DNA from: Streptomyces endocoffeicus
Lineage (GTDB): Bacteria; Actinomycetota; Actinomycetes; Streptomycetales; Streptomycetaceae
Direction: 5' to 3'
Assembly: GCF_016741935.1 (NCBI RefSeq)
Contig: NZ_JAERRG010000031.1
Coordinates: 1-64,000, forward strand
DNA length: 64,000 nucleotides
The stretch's first letter is position 1. Each line of letters opens with the position of its first letter. A model generated the notes under the pieces. The model made no database searches. It saw nothing but the letters and a program-made list of their open reading frames with translations, and was not told the DNA's origin. A program made the position numbers and the translations under genes. Shown one piece after another: positions 26,480-34,700 of this stretch.

Positions 26480-26791
26480 ATGGAGCGCGCCGAGGACTGG
26501 CTGAGCAGGGAGGCCGACGCCCTGACCCTGCTGGCGGGGACCGGTGTCTCGGCTCCTGGGCTGGTCGCGGTTGATCCGACCGCCGCGCATTGCGAGTATC
26601 CGTCGCTCCTTATGACACATCTGGCGGGCCGGACGGTCCTCGACGATGAGGGTTTGGAGACGCGTGTCCCTCTGCTGGCCCGTCAACTCGCGGCGATCCA
26701 CTCGGTGCGGCCCGCCGTGCGGCCCCGGGGGTATGTGGCGTTGACGACCGCCGACACCGTCGTGACTCCGAGCGGGTCTCGGCGCCCCTGA
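26480..26791 (+). pseudogene. Aminoglycoside phosphotransferase-like remnant
   Basis: The frame carries an internal piece of an APH/ChoK-like kinase: a Glu helix (SREADALTLLAGTG), the hinge region CEYPSLLMTHLAGRTV, and LARQLAAIHSVRP. The ATP-binding strand with Lys upstream and the catalytic HGD/DFD loops downstream are missing. Both ends are truncated, so the apparent ATG and stop are accidental. 26792-26933 holds nothing recognisable. Confidence 0.65.
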
Positions 26792-26933
26792 CATGGCCGA
26801 TGTCCGGCAGAGAACTGATCACACGCGGCAACTTGTGTGCAGCTCGGGCTCAAGGGATGAGCCTGACGGGACGGCGCCTGTCGACACCGGGCAAGTGTCG
26901 ATCGGCCGTCAGGGAGCGAGCGGTGCGATCGGC

Positions 26934-27257
26934 TCACTGCCAGAAGCACTCTTCGATCACGAGCTGAGGGTCGGTGGTTCTCCTGGTGAATTGGTACCGC
27001 AGCCAGCCACGTCCGTGGTCGAAGTAGAGGACGTGCTGACCGCCGGGGCGGGTGGACTGGGCCGGTTCCACGCTCATCCCGGCTGGAAGGTCCCGGTCGG
27101 TGTCGATGCCCCGAAAGTAGGGGTCGGCGGCGGTGACGAGTTCGGCGCGGGCGGCGTATACCAGGGTGCGGGCCGCTTCTGGGAGGGCGTCGCGGTCTTC
27201 CTCGGCCTTCTTGGTCCAGTCCGCTTGCCAGGGCGGCCCCATGAAACTGTCGGTCAC
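26934..27257 (-). CDS. Hypothetical protein, possible RelE-like toxin of a two-gene pair
   Basis: A 107-residue basic/acidic protein with DWTKKAEEDRDALPEAARTL, a central GIDTDRDLPAG turn and a C-terminal strand pair VLYFDHGRGWLRYQF. Helix-helix-four-strand order and length resemble RelE/ParE-type proteins, although canonical active residues cannot be assigned. It overlaps the preceding DUF6247-like gene by 4 bp (ATGA), an arrangement repeatedly seen in Streptomyces. Toxin function is inference. Confidence 0.5.
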   Translation of the reverse strand: MTDSFMGPPWQADWTKKAEEDRDALPEAARTLVYAARAELVTAADPYFRGIDTDRDLPAGMSVEPAQSTRPGGQHVLYFDHGRGWLRYQFTRRTTDPQLVIEECFWQ

Positions 27258-27598
27258 TGGCCGGGTTCCGCCTGCGCTGCCTGACGGCGAAGGTTCCCGG
27301 CTTCCTCGATGAGGGCTTTGGCGCGGCTGTAGTCGGGCTCCCGGTCGGCCTCGTCCTCCAGGGCGTGCACTTTCGCCTCCAGGCGCGGGTCACGGGAGAC
27401 GGCGAATTCACCCCACCAGCGGGCCATGAAGGCGGGGACCGGCGCCAGGTCGTAGGCATCGGCGATGTCGCGACGCCAATGCCGGTCGAAGTCGACGAGG
27501 AGTTGCGGCGCGTGCTGGGCGATGGCGGCGCGGAGCGCTTTGGGCGTCCTGTCCGGCATGGGGGGCACGGCCCCTGGGCCGAGCGGCGCGGCAGTCAT
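27254..27598 (-). CDS. DUF6247-like protein, possible antitoxin partner
   Basis: A 114-residue protein with the pattern ALRAAIAQHAPQLLVDFDRHW, a central FMARWWGEFAVSRDPRLEAK and a C-terminal helix ending RRQAAQAEPGQ, which I associate with the actinobacterial DUF6247 family. The ATG at 27598 is favoured because GAAGGA lies 9 nt upstream. ATG 27607 is the alternative. It is translationally coupled to the downstream small gene. Family function is unproven. Confidence 0.6.
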   Translation of the reverse strand: MTAAPLGPGAVPPMPDRTPKALRAAIAQHAPQLLVDFDRHWRRDIADAYDLAPVPAFMARWWGEFAVSRDPRLEAKVHALEDEADREPDYSRAKALIEEAGNLRRQAAQAEPGQ

Positions 27599-27624
27599 GA
27601 GCGGCATTCCTTCGATGGTGGCGG

Positions 27625-28047
27625 TCAGGCTACGGACAGTGTGGAGCGCGTAGCGCCCGTGGGGCCGTCGGGGGTGCCGGCGGAGACGAAGGCATCGCGC
27701 TGGCCGGTGGTGACCATGCGGGCGTGGGTGTGGACCTCGCCTCGGGCGTAGGCGTCCAGCAGGATCTCGACGAGGGCGGACATGGACCGGACCGTGTCCT
27801 TTGTGCGGCGCTCGTTGGCTGCGTGCCATACGGCATCAGTGGTGAAGATGGTGCGGCCTCGCCGGTTGCGCGCCTCAGGGTCCGGAGAGGTGCGCGGTAG
27901 CGCGAGAGTCCCGGCAGCGTAGTCGGTGAGCGCTCGGGAGGCCACCCAGATGAGGGGTAGGCCTTCGTTCTTGGCACGGCGGCCTGCGGCGTGCCATACG
28001 TTCTTGGCGATGTTCGGGGCGCGCTCTGTCTCGCCTGCTGCCGGCAT
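27625..28047 (-). CDS. Hypothetical protein
   Basis: A 140-residue basic protein. The ATG at 28047 is preceded by GGGAGGG at 7 nt. A GTG 8 codons upstream is also in frame. Two similar internal segments can be seen: NIAKNVWHAAGRRAKNEGLP and FTTDAVWHAANERRTKDTVR, i.e. a duplicated VWHAA(G/N)xR motif with following helix, suggesting two related helical modules, possibly DNA-binding. It lies 27 bp upstream of the DUF6247-like gene, so the three may be one operon. Family not recognised. Confidence 0.5.
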   Translation of the reverse strand: MPAAGETERAPNIAKNVWHAAGRRAKNEGLPLIWVASRALTDYAAGTLALPRTSPDPEARNRRGRTIFTTDAVWHAANERRTKDTVRSMSALVEILLDAYARGEVHTHARMVTTGQRDAFVSAGTPDGPTGATRSTLSVA

Positions 28048-28229
28048 GCGACGGCCCTCCCGTCGTGACACCCTCGGATCTACCTATCGAAAGGGTACTA
28101 CGGATCGAACCGGTAAGTCAGCGGGGCGCTGGTCAGGTCCACGAGGCCGAACGGTCAAGGTCACCATCCATGGTGGACTGCGGCGATCCAGGTCGGCGCG
28201 CGGTATCACCGACTGCTTCGGATCTCTCG

Positions 28230-28245
28230 ACCCGGGATCCCGGGT
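28230..28245. repeat. 16-bp perfect palindrome
   Basis: ACCCGGGATCCCGGGT is self-complementary over 16 bp. It lies in a 280-bp stretch (28048-28328) without a gene. It could be an operator, a recombination site or a hairpin. No tRNA end is recognisable next to it. Confidence 0.4.
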
Positions 28246-28328
28246 GCGCGCCCCGTTCAGGCGCCGCACCAGCAGCTGCACCGGCTGCCTCCCCTTGAGA
28301 TCCGCACATAGGGAGGGCTGGTCTTGCC

Positions 28329-28736
28329 GTGGATCTTGACGCTCGTGCCTCCCGGCACCCGGAGGTGTCGACCTTCAAAGTGGCCGGCAAGATCTTCGCC
28401 CTGACGACGCTGGACGCCCGTCCGCTCACGGTGAATCTGAAGTGCGACCCGGCGGAGGCGGGTCGGCTCCGTGAGGGGCATCCGGAGCTGATCGTCCCGG
28501 GGTGGCACATGAACAAGCGCCACTGGAACACGGTGACGGTCGATGGCGCCCTTCCGGCCTGCCGGTGGCGGCCGCGGACGCCGACAGCGTCGGCCTCAGC
28601 GTGCGCGCCCTCCAACTGTCCAAAGGCCGAACTGCACAGCGAGGTCCGCGTGGAGCGCATGGAGTTCGAGAAGGTCATGGGCCGCGCCTCGATGTACCTG
28701 ATCGCCACGTGGCTGCTCGACGGTGGGGCGGGCTGA
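28329..28736 (+). pseudogene. MmcQ/YjbR-family remnant fused to unrelated tail
   Basis: From about 28360 to 28550 the frame encodes the core of a MmcQ/YjbR protein (FKVAGKIFALTTLDARPLTV, NLKCDPAEAGRL, GWHMNKRHWNTVTVDG). The N-terminal 25 or so residues and the last helix are lacking. After DGALP the sequence no longer fits and ends in EVRVERMEFEKVMGRASMYL IATWLLDG, which I cannot assign. Probably a deletion junction. A GTG at 28329 opens the frame. Confidence 0.6.
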
Positions 28737-28790
28737 CCCGCACCGCCGCCCGGACAGCGCCGGTGCGGGTCGGCGGCCGGTCGGGGCGGC

Positions 28791-29006
28791 TCAGCCGGTG
28801 GCCGGATCCGCGGGCCGGGTCGGGCCGCCGGGGGCGAGGTCGGTCCAGGTGCGCTCGATGTGGTCCAGGCACACGTCCCGGGGTGCGGCCGGGTGCGTCT
28901 CGTGCCATCCGTCGGGCACCGGGGCGAAGGTGGGCCACAGGGCTTGCTGGTTCTGGTCGTTGACCACGACGAGGAAGGTGCCGTCCGGGTCGTCGAAGGG
29001 GTTCAC
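28791..29006 (-). CDS. MbtH-family NRPS accessory protein
   Basis: A 71-residue MbtH-like protein. These bind adenylation domains and are needed for their folding or activity. Family signatures are visible: NPFDDPDGTFLVVVNDQNQQ (first part of the NxE/DxxxxxVxxNxxxQxSLWP pattern), ALWPTFAPVPDGW, and CLDHIERTWTDLAP. It is last gene of the minus-strand NRPS cluster, 74 bp after the cupin gene, and presumably serves the three A domains of the NRPS. Confidence 0.93.
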   Translation of the reverse strand: MNPFDDPDGTFLVVVNDQNQQALWPTFAPVPDGWHETHPAAPRDVCLDHIERTWTDLAPGGPTRPADPATG

Positions 29007-29080
29007 GGCTTCCTGCCGATCTCTGTGGGGTCAGGGGTGGAGAAGCCGGTCCGGCGGCCGTGGGGCTTGGCCGGTACGGC

Positions 29081-29848
29081 TCAGCGTGGCGGGGTCGTCT
29101 CCGGTGCGCCGGTGTCGGCGCAGGTGACGGCGGGGCTCCTGTCCTTGGCGAGGAAGATGGTCTGCGCCATCATCCGGTAGCCGGACATCCCCTCCCGCAG
29201 GGTCTCGATGGACTCCTCCGGGTGAACCGAGTCGATGACCGCGTTCGGACCGACCGCGTTGAACTGGTGTGAGACTCCGCGCGGTATCTGCATGTCCACC
29301 CAGGAGTTGGGCGGCACGATCACGTTGTGCCGCTCACGGCGCACCCCGTCGGGGGTGCCGGGCAGGTCGTCGGCGAAGCATGACAGCGGTGCGAAGGGTC
29401 CCGTCGGGGGGCGGACGGTGATCGGTGACAGGCTGGACACGCGGATCGTGGTGTCCGGGCCGGTCATCATCCGCACGAACCGCAGCCCGGTGTGCAGGTG
29501 CATGCGCGAACAGATGTCGCGTGCGGCGGTGTCGTAGAAGTCCATGAGGTAGCGGTCGGCGAAGAAGCCCGGGAAGGGCGGCTCCAGCATGAAGACATCG
29601 CCCTCCTCAAAGACCTGGGCCCGCTTCAGCCGGCCCGTCGGTGCGGGTCGCTCCCCCTCTTCCCGGTGGGCCGCCCGGACCAGGCCGGACAGAGCCTCGA
29701 CCACGGTCAGGGCGGCCTCCGGGGGCAGTTGCACCACCGGGGTGAGCCGGTTGCGGTCGGGGTCCTGGTGGCCTCGGACGTCGAGGATCTCGTCCTCGTG
29801 GTCGGGCGACCGCTTCATCCGGCCGATGGTCTCGGTGGGCTGCGTCAT
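29081..29848 (-). CDS. Cupin-like protein of the NRPS cluster
   Basis: A 255-residue cytoplasmic protein from ATG 29848, which overlaps the ligase stop (ATGA). A cupin-like core is suggested by RMHLHTGLRFVRMMTG (HxH of motif 1) and PRGVSHQFNAVG (PxGxxHxxN of motif 2), so it may bind a metal through three His. The C-terminal PEESIETLREGMSGYRMMAQ helix is distinctive. There is no signal peptide. It may oxidise, hydroxylate or epimerise a building block or the peptide. It could also be non-catalytic. I do not recognise a named homologue. Confidence 0.65.
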   Translation of the reverse strand: MTQPTETIGRMKRSPDHEDEILDVRGHQDPDRNRLTPVVQLPPEAALTVVEALSGLVRAAHREEGERPAPTGRLKRAQVFEEGDVFMLEPPFPGFFADRYLMDFYDTAARDICSRMHLHTGLRFVRMMTGPDTTIRVSSLSPITVRPPTGPFAPLSCFADDLPGTPDGVRRERHNVIVPPNSWVDMQIPRGVSHQFNAVGPNAVIDSVHPEESIETLREGMSGYRMMAQTIFLAKDRSPAVTCADTGAPETTPPR

Positions 29849-31722
29849 CCTGTCGCTCCCGTGTGCTCGTGTCGTCCGGTACCGGGGTGGCGCGCCCAGA
29901 GCACACCGCCCGCGTCGTGTCGCCCGGCGCGGAGCACCGAGCAGCCGGTCAGGGATGTTCCGCCGTCCCGCTGCCGGGACAGCCACTCCCAGCGGTCCGT
30001 TCCCCCGCTGCCGGGGACATCGAGGAAGCACAGCAGCGGGCCCAGCGGCCAGGCGGAGCCACCCGGCGCGGGCCCGTGCGGGAGGAGAACCAGTGCGCCG
30101 CCATCGAGGCGGGTCCCGACGCCCCACGGCACCGGCCCCTCCTCGACGCCGTGCCGGGCCGCCAGCTCCACGGCCAGTTCCCGGTGCGCCGAGAGCGGCC
30201 ACGCGGCGAGCAGCTTCGCGCGCCACTCCGCCTTCGCGCGGGTGAGTTCCGCGTCGACGGGGGCGTGCCAGTGCTCGCGCAGGAAGTCGTAGGCGGCCAG
30301 GACGGTGTCGTCCCCGATCCCGGTGTGCCGGGCGGCGTTGTGTTCGGCCAGGGACCGCAGGGCCGGGTCGTCCGTCCCGGAGTCCAGGAGGTGACGCGCG
30401 GTGGCCGCGGCGTGGCGCAGCAGCCGGTCGTACCGTGCGGGCGCCAAGCGGCGGGCGGCCAGCGGCCGGCTCATCGCCCGGCGTTGCGGCTTTCCGGTGG
30501 CGGTCGCCCGGTACCCGCCGAACTGGACGACCGCGGGCCGCAGCGGCGATCGCCCGTACAGGGTGCGGACCTCGGGTACCGGCTGTTCCGTCGCGACGAG
30601 GGCGACGTCGTCGCCGAGGGTGGGCTCGTCCACCGCGACCGCCGCGAACCGGCCGGTGAGGCCCGCCCGGCGCCAGCCGTGCTCGATGTCGAGGGGGTGG
30701 TGCTTCTCCCCGCCTCGGTTGATGCGCTCGCCCGCGCGGCCCCGCAGGACGAGGAGTCCGTCCCGGAGCTCGCCCAGGTCGCCGGTGCGCAGCCAGCCAT
30801 CGTCGGTGACGGTGGCGGCGGTGGTGCGCGGGTCCTGCCAGTAGCCGGTCATCAGGTCGGGTGTTCTGATCCAGACCTCGCCGGATTCCAGGTGGAGTTC
30901 GGTACCGGGCAGTGGGACGCCCACCGGGGGCGTCCGCTCCAGGTAGTGGGTGCGGAAGTCGGTGTCGTCGAGCAGCGGCATGGTGAAGCTGAAGTTGACC
31001 GCCTCCGTCAGGCCGTAGCCCTGACGCAGCCTCGGGCCGTAGCGGGAGTGGAAGCGGCGGGCCAGGTCGGCGGTGAGCGGGGCCGCGGCGGTGATCAGGT
31101 AATCCAGCCCGTCGGGCCATGCGGGAGCGGCTTCGACCAGGTCCGCGAGGAGGGCCGGGACGATGGAGGCCGTCCTGGCGCCGGAGGCGTCCAGCGCGGC
31201 GAAGTAGCCGGCCGGGTCGAAGGCGGGGTGCAGGGTGAGCGGCGTGCCGGTGAGGTGGGTGCCGAGCAGTGACATGACCAGTGCGTTGCAGTGGTACAGC
31301 GGCAGGCAGGTGCCGTGCGGGCGGTCCGGTGTGATGCCGTGCAGGACCGCTGTGCGGCGTGCGTTGCCGATAACCGCCCGGCGACTGAGCACAACCCCTT
31401 TCTGCGGACCGGTGGAGCCGGAGGTGAACATGATGAGCGCCGGGGCTTCGGGCGTCGGGTGCGCGTCGGGCAGTCCGGTGCGCCGGACTCCGTGGACGTC
31501 CACGACGGCCGCGGCGGCGACCCGGGCGGCGCCGGCGGCGAGGTCCGCGTCCCCGGCCCGCGGGTGCAGCGGGACGGCGACGAGTCCCCGGTCGAAGCAG
31601 CCGAGCAGGATGTCCGCGAGGCGGTGGCCGCCTGGAAGCCTGATCACCACCCGTGCTCCGGCGGGCAGTTCGTCGAGTGCGGCGCTGTCCGCCTCGTACG
31701 CCGTGTCCTCGGTGGCGGTCAA
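29845..31722 (-). CDS. Adenylate-forming acyl/aryl ligase with extra C-terminal domain
   Basis: A 625-residue ANL-superfamily enzyme. The P-loop MFTSGSTGPQKGVV is at about residues 98-111, followed by LRQGYGLTEAVNF (A5), GYWQDPRTTAATVTDDGWLR TGDLGE (A7) and NRGGEKHHPLDIEH (A8). After the residual C-lobe with GKPQRRAM (A10 Lys) a further 165 or so residues follow with no domain I know. The short N-terminal lobe (about 95 residues before the P-loop) is unusual. I chose the TTG at 31722: its TTGA overlaps the NRPS stop and GGGAGGG lies just upstream. The frame further upstream is antisense of the TE domain. It likely activates the starter carboxylic acid for the NRPS. Confidence 0.85.
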   Translation of the reverse strand: MTATEDTAYEADSAALDELPAGARVVIRLPGGHRLADILLGCFDRGLVAVPLHPRAGDADLAAGAARVAAAAVVDVHGVRRTGLPDAHPTPEAPALIMFTSGSTGPQKGVVLSRRAVIGNARRTAVLHGITPDRPHGTCLPLYHCNALVMSLLGTHLTGTPLTLHPAFDPAGYFAALDASGARTASIVPALLADLVEAAPAWPDGLDYLITAAAPLTADLARRFHSRYGPRLRQGYGLTEAVNFSFTMPLLDDTDFRTHYLERTPPVGVPLPGTELHLESGEVWIRTPDLMTGYWQDPRTTAATVTDDGWLRTGDLGELRDGLLVLRGRAGERINRGGEKHHPLDIEHGWRRAGLTGRFAAVAVDEPTLGDDVALVATEQPVPEVRTLYGRSPLRPAVVQFGGYRATATGKPQRRAMSRPLAARRLAPARYDRLLRHAAATARHLLDSGTDDPALRSLAEHNAARHTGIGDDTVLAAYDFLREHWHAPVDAELTRAKAEWRAKLLAAWPLSAHRELAVELAARHGVEEGPVPWGVGTRLDGGALVLLPHGPAPGGSAWPLGPLLCFLDVPGSGGTDRWEWLSRQRDGGTSLTGCSVLRAGRHDAGGVLWARHPGTGRHEHTGATG

Positions 31723-34700
31723 CGGGCCCTCCCGAGGGCTTCGGCGAGCTGGACGCCGACGGCGTCCACGTGCTGGGGCTGCATCACTTGGTGGTGGAGT
31801 GCGTCGACGTGTCCGACGGTCAGCTCGCCGCCGGTGTACGGCCGCCACAGTTCGTGTGTGGGCGCCGCGCGCCGAGGTTCGCCGGCGGCCTCGATGTAGG
31901 TGGTGTCGCCCGCGTAGCGTGGGGGGCGGTAGGCGCGCAGCAGAGCGTCGTTGTGCCGGGAGACGGCGATGACGCGGGCGATGTCGTCCTCGGTGAGGCG
32001 GGCGAAGAGGCTGCCCTCGCGGCGCAGCAGTGCCGACACGGTGGTGAAGTCGAGGGTCTCCGTAGCGAGGCGGGCATCGTCGAACCCGGCGGCCGTCAGC
32101 AGCACCCGGTGCACACGGTGCTCGTCGATGGGCTCGGCGGGCCCGGCCCCGGTGGCGGCGACGGCGTCGACCAGGAACAGCGTCCCTCCGGGCTCGCCGA
32201 GTTCGCGCAGCCGGACGGCCATGGCGTGGGCCACCAGTCCACCGAAGGACCAGCCGACCAGGTGGTACGGGCCGGACGGGCGGACCGTGCGCAGCAGTCC
32301 CAGGTAGCGCTCGGCCATCTCCTCGACCGTGCCGGGCAGGTCCGCCACTCCCCCGGTGCCCTCGGCCTGGATGCCGTGGACCGGATGGTGCCGGCCGATG
32401 TGCCGCAGCAGGCCGGTGTACAGCCAGCTCATACCGCTCAGCGGGTGGACGCAGAACACCGGCGCGGCCGCTCCGGTGGCCCGGAAGGGCACGAGGTGTG
32501 CGGGGGCGGACGCGGTCGGCGGCCCGTCGAGCAATCGGCTCAGGGCGGCCGGGGTGGGGGCCTCGAAGACGTTCCGGAGGGCGGGTGCGAGGCCGAGGGC
32601 GGCGCGCACCCGCTCGGTCAGCCGGGCGGCGAGCAGCGAGTGGCCGCCCAGTTCGAAGAAGTTGTCCTCGGGGCCGACCCTCGGTACGCCGAGCACCTCG
32701 GCGAACTGGCGGCACATCAGGTCCTCACGGAGGTCGCGCGGCGGCTCGGCGCCGGTGGCGGCCGCCCAGTCGGGCTCGGGCAGCCGGTCGCGCAGCAGCT
32801 TTCCGTTGACGCCGAGGGGCAGTCGGTCCAGGGCGAGCAGCCGTGCGGGCACCATGTAGTCCGGCAGGTGCCGGGTCAGGTGCGCCCCGACCGCACCCAG
32901 ATCCGCGCCTTTCGGGGTGACGTAACCGACGAGCCGACGGTCGTCGGCGCCGCGGTCGTGCACGGCGACCGCGGCGGCCGTGACCTCCGGGTGCCCACCC
33001 AGCACGGCTTCGACCTCGCCGAGTTCGACGCGGTGACCGCGGATCTTCACCTGGTCGTCGGTCCGGCCGTGGAAGCGGAGTACCCCGTCACGGCTCCACG
33101 ACGCGAGGTCGCCGGTGCGGTACATCCGCCGGCCGGCCGGTCCGAAAGGGTCCGGCAGGAAGCGGGCGGCCGTCAGTCCGGGGCGGCCGAGGTAGCCGGT
33201 CGCGAGGCCCGCGCCGGCCAGGTACAGCTCGCCTCTCGTGCCCGGGGGGACGGGGCGCAGCCGGTCGTCGAGGACGTAAGCGCGGGTGTTGCGCAGCGGC
33301 CGGCCGAGCGGCACGGTGCCGTCGGTCCGCGCGCCGGCCGGGTGGGTGGCGGCCCAGACGGTGGTCTCGGTCGGGCCGTAGCAGGCGAGCAGCGACGCGG
33401 TGGCGGCGGCCAGCTCCCCGGCGAGTTCCGCGGGGACCGCCTCGCCGCCGACGACGGCGCGTACGTGGCGCAGTTGTCGCGGCCGTCGTGCCACGAGCGT
33501 CCGCCAGAGCGACGGGGTCGCCTGCATCACGGTGACGCGGTGCCGGTCGAGCAGCGTGCACAGCTGGTCGGGGTCGCGCAGCGCGTCCTCGCCGGCGAGG
33601 ACCATGGCACCGCCGGTGATCAGCGGCAGGTACAGCTCGGGCTTGCACATGTCGAAGCCGACGGGTGCGGAGGCCATCATCCGGTCGTCGGGGCCCACCG
33701 CGAGCTGCTCGCGCAGGGCGAGCAGCAGGTTCACCAGCGCGGCCCGTGGCACGACGACGCCCTTGGGCCGCCCGGTGGAGCCCGAGGTGTACGTGACGTA
33801 CGCGGTGTCCGGTGGCACCGGCAGCGGCTCGGCCGCCCCGGTCGTGACAACGGGTCCGGCGGCGGGTTCGGCGGCGGGTCCGGTGGCGGGTCCGGTGGCG
33901 TCGCGCACCACGAGGAGGGGTCGGGCATCGGCCAGGAGCGCCGTGACGCGCTCGGCCGGCAGGGTGGGGTCGACGGGCAGGTAGGCGGCGCCGGTCGCCT
34001 GGACGGCGAGGAGGGTGGCGGGCAGGTCGGGGCCGCGGCGCAGCACCACGGCGACCAGGGCGCCGGGGCCCGCGCCGTGCGCGCGAAGTTCCCCGGCGAG
34101 GTGTTCCGCCCGCTCGGACAGGTCCCGGTGGCTGAGCACGGTGTCGCCGTACAGGACAGCGGGTGCCTCCGGGGTGCGGTGTGCCTGGGCCGCGACGAGC
34201 GCCGCCACGGTGGTGTCGGGCGTCTCACGGTCGGGGCCGCTCCCCTGTCCGGTCAGCCGCTCGAGCTCGCCGTCGACGAGCACCGGCAGGTCCGCGACGG
34301 GGAGCTGGGGATCGGCCACGGCCGCGCGGAGCAGCCTCTCCAGGCGGGCGAGCAGCAGGCGCGCGGACGCGGGGGTGAACAGTTCGGTGTCGTACTCCAG
34401 AAGACCCTCGATCCCGGCCTCACCGCCGTGGTCCGTGTAGTGCTGCCGCATGCTCCACAGCAGGTCCATCCGGGAGGCGCCGCCGTGCACGTCGACCGGT
34501 TCCGTTCGCAGGCCCGGCAGGTCGAACTCGGCCGCCGGGGTGTCCTGGAACGCCAGCATCACCTGGAAGAGGGGGTGGGCGGCGAGGGAGCGCGGCGGGT
34601 TGACGGCCTCGACCACCCGCTCGAAGGGGACCTCCTGGTGCGCGAAGGCGTCGAGGTCGGTGGCGCGTACCCGCTGGAGAAGTCCGGCGAACGTCGGCGC

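Noticed and set aside
28200..28300. tRNA gene or att site near the 16-bp palindrome
   Set aside because: No cloverleaf with T-loop and acceptor pairing could be drawn, and no integrase gene is in the window.
28502..28963. Alternative plus-strand frame continuing the YjbR-like gene
   Set aside because: It does not encode the missing YjbR C terminus and runs antisense into MbtH.
33840..33910. Repeat-like GGGTCCGG runs (also near 37420 and 36030) as regulatory repeats
   Set aside because: They code for Pro/Ala/Gly linkers within or between NRPS domains and are explained by low-complexity coding sequence.
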